Shown in pieces: positions 5,137-8,367 of a DNA stretch of 8,367 nt. Origin of the DNA: an uncultured Bacilli bacterium (GTDB lineage Bacteria; Bacillota_I; Bacilli_A; RF39; UBA660); NCBI GenBank assembly GCA_947628765.1, contig CANRBD010000048.1:1-8367 (forward strand), written 5' to 3'. Below the pieces are notes generated by a model that saw nothing but the letters and a program-made list of their open reading frames with translations, did not search any database and was not told the origin of the DNA. The translations under genes and the position numbers were made by a program. Each line of letters starts with the position of its first letter. Within the stretch, counting starts at the first letter, position 1.

Positions 5137-6778
5137 AAAAATTTGAATCATTAAAATAATTTGGTTTTATAGTTGGTGTACTATCATTTGAAGCATCATT
5201 ATTCATGGTAGATGGATTTTCATTTCCTTCAGGAACTGCGGGCTGTTCAGAAGCTGGCGCTGGAGACTCTGTTGGAGTTCCAGCAGGACTATTATTTAAT
5301 GAAATATTAGGTAATGATGCTGAAAAATTAAATCCATTTGAATCATTCTTTGGCGTATTCATCACATTTGATTGTGTCGGAAATGGATTCATATTAGCTG
5401 AGTCTGCCACGGGTTGAGCTCCGGCAGGTGAATCTGTAATTGGTTGTGTTCCGATAGGTGAGTCTGTAATTGGTTGAGGTTCAGTTGGCGTTGTTTGTAA
5501 ATTAGGCTCATTATTACTCATAAATTCTTTTTGAATATCCATAAAGTTAGTTTGTTCATTACTTCCAACACTAGGAGTTTTTGTTTCATTATCATTGATA
5601 GAATTAGCTTTTTTGTGTTTTCTTCTTATAGATGAAATAATAATGATAATAAGAAGTAATAGGATAAATGCACCAATACCAGCAGCAATATAAATGTTAG
5701 TCATATTATATAATTCGAATTCAAATTGTATTGTATCTTTTTTAGTATCCATCAAATCCCATGTTAAGGTTTTACCATCATTTTCAGTTTTACTAGCATT
5801 ATGACTTAGTGCTTTATATGGTAAATTAACAGAAAATTTCATATCCATTGTCGATGCGAGTTCTTGTAATTCAGCAGCATCTTCCGTTGTCATTCCATTA
5901 ATAGTAGTATTGCCGGCTGCTCTTCTTTGAGCGGCTATAGTATTAGCTTCTTCTTTAGAGCTAGCAACGGTCTCGCCTTCTTTAAGGGTTGTAGTAACTC
6001 CTTCAGCAATCGTCATGATTGCTCCATCAGCAGTTACTATTGTCACGGGACCGGTAATATTATCGCCTGGTTTAATTGTCGCCATAGAATTGTTTTGATT
6101 GGTTCCAGTGTTACTGTTTTGGGCATTAGCTTGAGTTGTATTATTTGCTTGAGTGGTATCAGTAGTTTGAGTGTTTTGATTACTATTTTGTGCATTTGCA
6201 TTATCAGTTGTTTGTGAATTTTGATTATCCGTTGAAGCTCCATTATTATCAGTCGCTTGATTAGTTGTTTGTGAATTTTGGCTATCAGTTTGTGTAGCAT
6301 CATTATCTTCTAAAGTCTCTTGCTCATCTACTTGCTCATTCACGGTATCAACATCTGATGATTTCAAAGTAGCGGTATAAGTATTTTTCAAAAATCCTTT
6401 TTTAACACTAAATAAATATTTTGTATCATTATCATCGTTAAAAATACCTAAATCACCGACAACTTTTCCGGTTTTACTTATTTGGTCAATATCAGGAACC
6501 GTTTTGGTAGCAGTATAACCGATCATATTACTATCTTCATACTTTTGTAATTTATAACCTTTGTCTTCGGCATTTTTTCTTTGTTCATCACTTATGTCCG
6601 TATTTTCTGTTCCGTTTTCATTTGAAAAAGCTTCGAATACTTTCTTATTCATCGCAAATGTCGTATTCAAATCTACACTTTTATCATTTTTAATGGTCAT
6701 ATTTGCATCTAATTTCATGCATCCAGTAGTCATTACAATTAAAGCAAATACAGATAAAATTTTTAAACCTCGTTTCAT
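5135..6778 (-). CDS. LppM-like lipoprotein with low-complexity insert, TM helix and Pro/Ser/Thr-rich tail
   Basis: A predicted lipoprotein of 547 residues and unknown function. A basic N-terminus and hydrophobic stretch end in the lipobox-like MTTGC, with Cys20 as the probable lipidation site (Thr at -3 is tolerated but not typical). Residues 21-143 and about 305-358 look like the two parts of one LppM/DUF3153-type domain (start: CMKLDANMTIKNDKSVDL; end: FSVNLPYKALSHNASK then GKTLTWDL). Between them lies a Thr/Asn/Gln/Asp-rich low-complexity stretch (about 155-231) and a further segment (232-304). A helix at 362-384 is followed by RRKHKK, which by the positive-inside rule puts the last 160 residues in the cytoplasm. 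That tail is Pro/Ser/Thr/Asn-rich and holds three degenerate decapeptide repeats (PITDSPIGTQ type). ATG at 6778 has AGAAGGAG 8 nt upstream and its own promoter; a terminator follows. The LppM assignment is from motif resemblance. Confidence 0.82.
   Translation of the reverse strand: MKRGLKILSVFALIVMTTGCMKLDANMTIKNDKSVDLNTTFAMNKKVFEAFSNENGTENTDISDEQRKNAEDKGYKLQKYEDSNMIGYTATKTVPDIDQISKTGKVVGDLGIFNDDNDTKYLFSVKKGFLKNTYTATLKSSDVDTVNEQVDEQETLEDNDATQTDSQNSQTTNQATDNNGASTDNQNSQTTDNANAQNSNQNTQTTDTTQANNTTQANAQNSNTGTNQNNSMATIKPGDNITGPVTIVTADGAIMTIAEGVTTTLKEGETVASSKEEANTIAAQRRAAGNTTINGMTTEDAAELQELASTMDMKFSVNLPYKALSHNASKTENDGKTLTWDLMDTKKDTIQFEFELYNMTNIYIAAGIGAFILLLLIIIIISSIRRKHKKANSINDNETKTPSVGSNEQTNFMDIQKEFMSNNEPNLQTTPTEPQPITDSPIGTQPITDSPAGAQPVADSANMNPFPTQSNVMNTPKNDSNGFNFSASLPNISLNNSPAGTPTESPAPASEQPAVPEGNENPSTMNNDASNDSTPTIKPNYFNDSNF
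5397..5486 (-). repeat. Three tandem 30-bp units in the lipoprotein tail
   Basis: Units 5397-5426, 5427-5456 and 5457-5486 are in-frame 30-bp copies. The latter two share GTCTGTAATTGGTTG-like cores, and the first has diverged. They encode the decapeptides PITDSPIGTQ, PITDSPAGAQ and PVADSANMNP (or a register shift of these) in the predicted cytoplasmic tail. Confidence 0.7.
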
Positions 6779-6805
6779 ACTTCATACTCCTTCTATTCTT
6801 CTTTC

Positions 6806-6834
6806 ATAATACATAATCTCATATAAAAAGTCAA
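6806..6834 (-). promoter_or_regulatory. Sigma-A-type promoter of the LppM-like lipoprotein gene
   Basis: On the minus strand TTGACT (-35, 6829-6834) and TATTAT (-10, 6806-6811) are 17 bp apart. Transcription would begin near 6799, just before AGAAGGAG (6787-6794), which is 8 nt from the ATG. The dnaJ terminator lies directly upstream, so the lipoprotein gene is an independent unit. Confidence 0.75.
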
Positions 6835-6851
6835 TAATTATGGTAATATTT

Positions 6852-6881
6852 TAAGAAAAAAGTCTTAAAAAATTAAGACTT
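6852..6881 (-). terminator. Intrinsic terminator of dnaJ
   Basis: On the minus strand AAGTCTTAA-TTTT-TTAAGACTT forms a 9-bp perfect stem with a four-base loop (6860-6881). It is followed by a TTTTTCTTA tract. The dnaJ TAA stop (6880-6882) overlaps the base of the stem. Confidence 0.85.
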
Positions 6882-8004
6882 ATAAATATTTTTCAATTTT
6901 ATGGAAATCTTTATCATTATCTAAGCCAGTTTTTGAAAGTTGTTCTAAAAGTTTTTTCTGTTCCCTAGATAATTTTTGCGGAGTTTTCACTTTTAAAACA
7001 ATATACATATCTCCTTTACCATAAGAGTTCACACTTTCAACACCTTTAGAACGAAGGCGATGTTTATCACCACTTTCACTACCAGCCGGAATTGTTAATG
7101 TAATATTCCCATATAAGGTTGGAACTTTTTTCTTACAGCCTAAAGCCGCTTCAGAAATAGTAAGTGGAAGATCTAAATAAATATCATTTCCTTCTCTTTT
7201 ATAAATAGGATGCTCCTTAACATAAAATTCTAAATAGATATCACCATTAGGGCCGCCATTAATGCCAGCTTCGCCTTTTTCTTTTATACGTAGTTGCACG
7301 CCAGTATCAACACCAGCTGGAACTTTTACTTCGATATTTTTTTTCGTTCTAACTGTGCCTAACCCGTGACATTTAGTACATTCTTTAGTATATGTTTCAC
7401 CTTTACCACCACATTTATCACAAGTGGTTTTTGTCATAAAGGCTCCAAAAATAGTTTGTTGTTGAGCCGTTATCGTGCCTGAACCATGACATTTATCACA
7501 AGTTTTAATATTAAAACCGCCTTCGCCATGACACTCATCGCATGTATCATTTAAAGTTAAAGTGATTTCTTTTTTGGCTCCAAAAACTGCTTCTTCAAAA
7601 TCTAAATCCATGCGCACAACTTTGTCTCTACCTTTAGCGCTTCTATTTCTAGTTCCGCCAAAGCCAGCAAAATCATTAAAATCAAAGCTACTAAAACCAC
7701 CACCGAAACTGCCGCCAAAAGCTTCTCTTAAAATTTCAGAAAAATCAAAACCACTAAAGTCATATCCACCAGCGCCATTATTATCAAAAGCCGCATGACC
7801 AAACTGATCATATTGTCTTCTTTTATCTTCGTCAGATAAAACGGCGTAAGCTTCTTGGGCTTCTTTAAATTTTTCGGCAGCATTAGGTTCTTTGGAAACA
7901 TCAGGGTGATACTTTTTAGCTAGTTTTCTAAAGGCACTTTTAATTTCATCTTGGGTAGCATCTTTGCTTACTCCTAAAACTTCATAATAATCTTTTTTAT
8001 CCAT
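6880..8004 (-). CDS. dnaJ: Chaperone protein DnaJ (Hsp40)
   Basis: DnaJ is the type I Hsp40 co-chaperone that delivers unfolded proteins to DnaK and stimulates its ATPase. The protein has 374 residues, typical length. The J domain (1-70) has HPD at 33-35, exactly the position in E. coli DnaJ. A Gly/Phe-rich linker (about 75-117) follows. The zinc domain has all four CxxCxGxG motifs: CDECHGEG (Cys155), CDKCHGSG (Cys169), CDKCGGKG (Cys195) and CTKCHGLG (Cys209). The C-terminal peptide-binding domains complete the protein. ATG at 8004 is preferred over the in-frame GTG at 8016, because GGTGGTGA (8010-8017) is the ribosome-binding site 5 nt before the ATG. That site shares its first base with the stop codon of the upstream peptidase gene, so the two are co-transcribed. 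No grpE or dnaK is visible directly upstream, and no CIRCE element was seen. A terminator begins in its stop codon. Confidence 0.98.
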   Translation of the reverse strand: MDKKDYYEVLGVSKDATQDEIKSAFRKLAKKYHPDVSKEPNAAEKFKEAQEAYAVLSDEDKRRQYDQFGHAAFDNNGAGGYDFSGFDFSEILREAFGGSFGGGFSSFDFNDFAGFGGTRNRSAKGRDKVVRMDLDFEEAVFGAKKEITLTLNDTCDECHGEGGFNIKTCDKCHGSGTITAQQQTIFGAFMTKTTCDKCGGKGETYTKECTKCHGLGTVRTKKNIEVKVPAGVDTGVQLRIKEKGEAGINGGPNGDIYLEFYVKEHPIYKREGNDIYLDLPLTISEAALGCKKKVPTLYGNITLTIPAGSESGDKHRLRSKGVESVNSYGKGDMYIVLKVKTPQKLSREQKKLLEQLSKTGLDNDKDFHKIEKYL

Positions 8005-8016
8005 AAATCTCACCAC

Positions 8017-8367
8017 CTATTTAAGTAATTCTTTTAAATCGTTTAAATAATCTTGAAACATGTTCATCGCACTTTCAATAACCTCTGGTTTGGTTAAATC
8101 AACACCAGCAATTTTAAGCTCTTCAAGTGGATACATGCTACCACCAGTTTTTAAAAATTTTAAGTAATTTTCTAAAGCATTTTCTTTACCGCTTAAAATA
8201 TTTCTAACAATATATGCAGCAGCTGCTAGACCGGTAGAATATTTATATACATAAAAATTATAATAGAAATGTGGTACTCTCGACCATTCATATTTTATGC
8301 TTTCATCAATAGTTACATTATTACCATAATATTTTTTTACTAGTTTATAATATTCATTATTTAAAAC
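8017..8367 (-). CDS. pepF: Oligoendopeptidase F, M3 family (C-terminal part; 5' end outside window)
   Basis: The reading frame enters from the right edge of the window and ends in TAG at 8017, giving the last 116 residues. The translation matches the C-terminal region of M3-family oligoendopeptidase F: an aromatic segment RVPHFYYNFYVYKYSTGLAAA, then a helix and YLKFLKTGGSMYPLEELK, then IAGVDLTKPEVIESAM and a Leu-rich end. These are the helices that line the substrate channel in this zinc metallopeptidase family. The catalytic HEXXH motif would lie upstream, outside the window, so activity cannot be confirmed here. The family cleaves short peptides in the cytoplasm. dnaJ starts 12 nt after the stop codon, with a ribosome-binding site overlapping that stop. 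Confidence 0.92.
   Translation of the reverse strand, partial: VLNNEYYKLVKKYYGNNVTIDESIKYEWSRVPHFYYNFYVYKYSTGLAAAAYIVRNILSGKENALENYLKFLKTGGSMYPLEELKIAGVDLTKPEVIESAMNMFQDYLNDLKELLK

Noticed and set aside
5927..6217. Plus-strand open frame of 96 codons opposite the lipoprotein gene
   Set aside because: Antisense shadow of the low-complexity insert, Ser/Cys/Ile-rich and without a recognisable domain or start signal. Nearby plus-strand frames at 5205-5417 and 6561-6809 were rejected for the same reason.
6043..6303. Minus-strand open frame with His/Lys/Gln-rich repeats
   Set aside because: It is a frame-shifted reading of the Thr/Asn/Gln-rich insert of the lipoprotein gene; the low-complexity DNA stays open in another frame. 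No ribosome-binding site or family resemblance.
7562..7798. Plus-strand open frame rich in Lys, Pro and Leu
   Set aside because: It is the antisense of the Gly/Phe-rich linker region of dnaJ; composition follows from that sequence and there is no sign of an independent gene.
8005..8060. Search for a heat-shock CIRCE element before dnaJ
   Set aside because: No TTAGCACTC/GAGTGCTAA repeat is present; dnaJ follows the peptidase gene directly, without a promoter.

Overview
The window is AT-rich (roughly 30% G+C by eye). Every gene I can support reads on the minus strand. Strong Shine-Dalgarno sites (AGGTGA/GGAGG type), sigma-A-type promoters, intrinsic terminators and the rnr-smpB gene pair point to a low-GC Bacillota of class Bacilli, possibly an uncultured gut lineage of the RF39/Erysipelotrichales/Mollicutes-like kind; that finer placement is a guess. 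Trp is TGG at all 12 positions I counted, so the standard code applies. All nine visible stop codons are TAA or TAG.

In transcription order (right to left): (1) 8017-8367, the C-terminal end of an oligoendopeptidase F, followed 12 nt later by dnaJ (6880-8004), which ends in a terminator. (2) A single-gene unit (5135-6778) with a good promoter, encoding a lipoprotein with an LppM-like domain, a Thr/Asn/Gln-rich insert, one transmembrane helix and a Pro/Ser/Thr-rich tail predicted to be cytoplasmic; it ends in a terminator. (3) A small rhodanese (4745-5032) and a Cro/CI-type regulator (4423-4680), closed by a long hairpin. (4) rmuC (3213-4307), with a textbook promoter, overlapping by 47 bp a YjdF/DUF2238-like membrane protein (2696-3259), which ends in a palindromic terminator. 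(5) rnr (502-2622) overlapping smpB (93-527) by 26 bp, ending in a 36-bp perfect palindrome.

Most of this is housekeeping: RNase R and SmpB act together in trans-translation and RNA quality control, DnaJ is the Hsp40 co-chaperone, and RmuC is associated with DNA recombination. The less ordinary parts are the lipoprotein with its split domain and repeat-bearing tail, the rhodanese/regulator pair with tandem repeats by its promoter, the long rmuC/membrane-protein overlap, and the consistent use of terminator hairpins that begin inside the stop codon. I see no mobile element, CRISPR array, tRNA, rRNA or riboswitch, and no gene-free stretch longer than about 120 bases. I did not find a clearly new multi-gene system.
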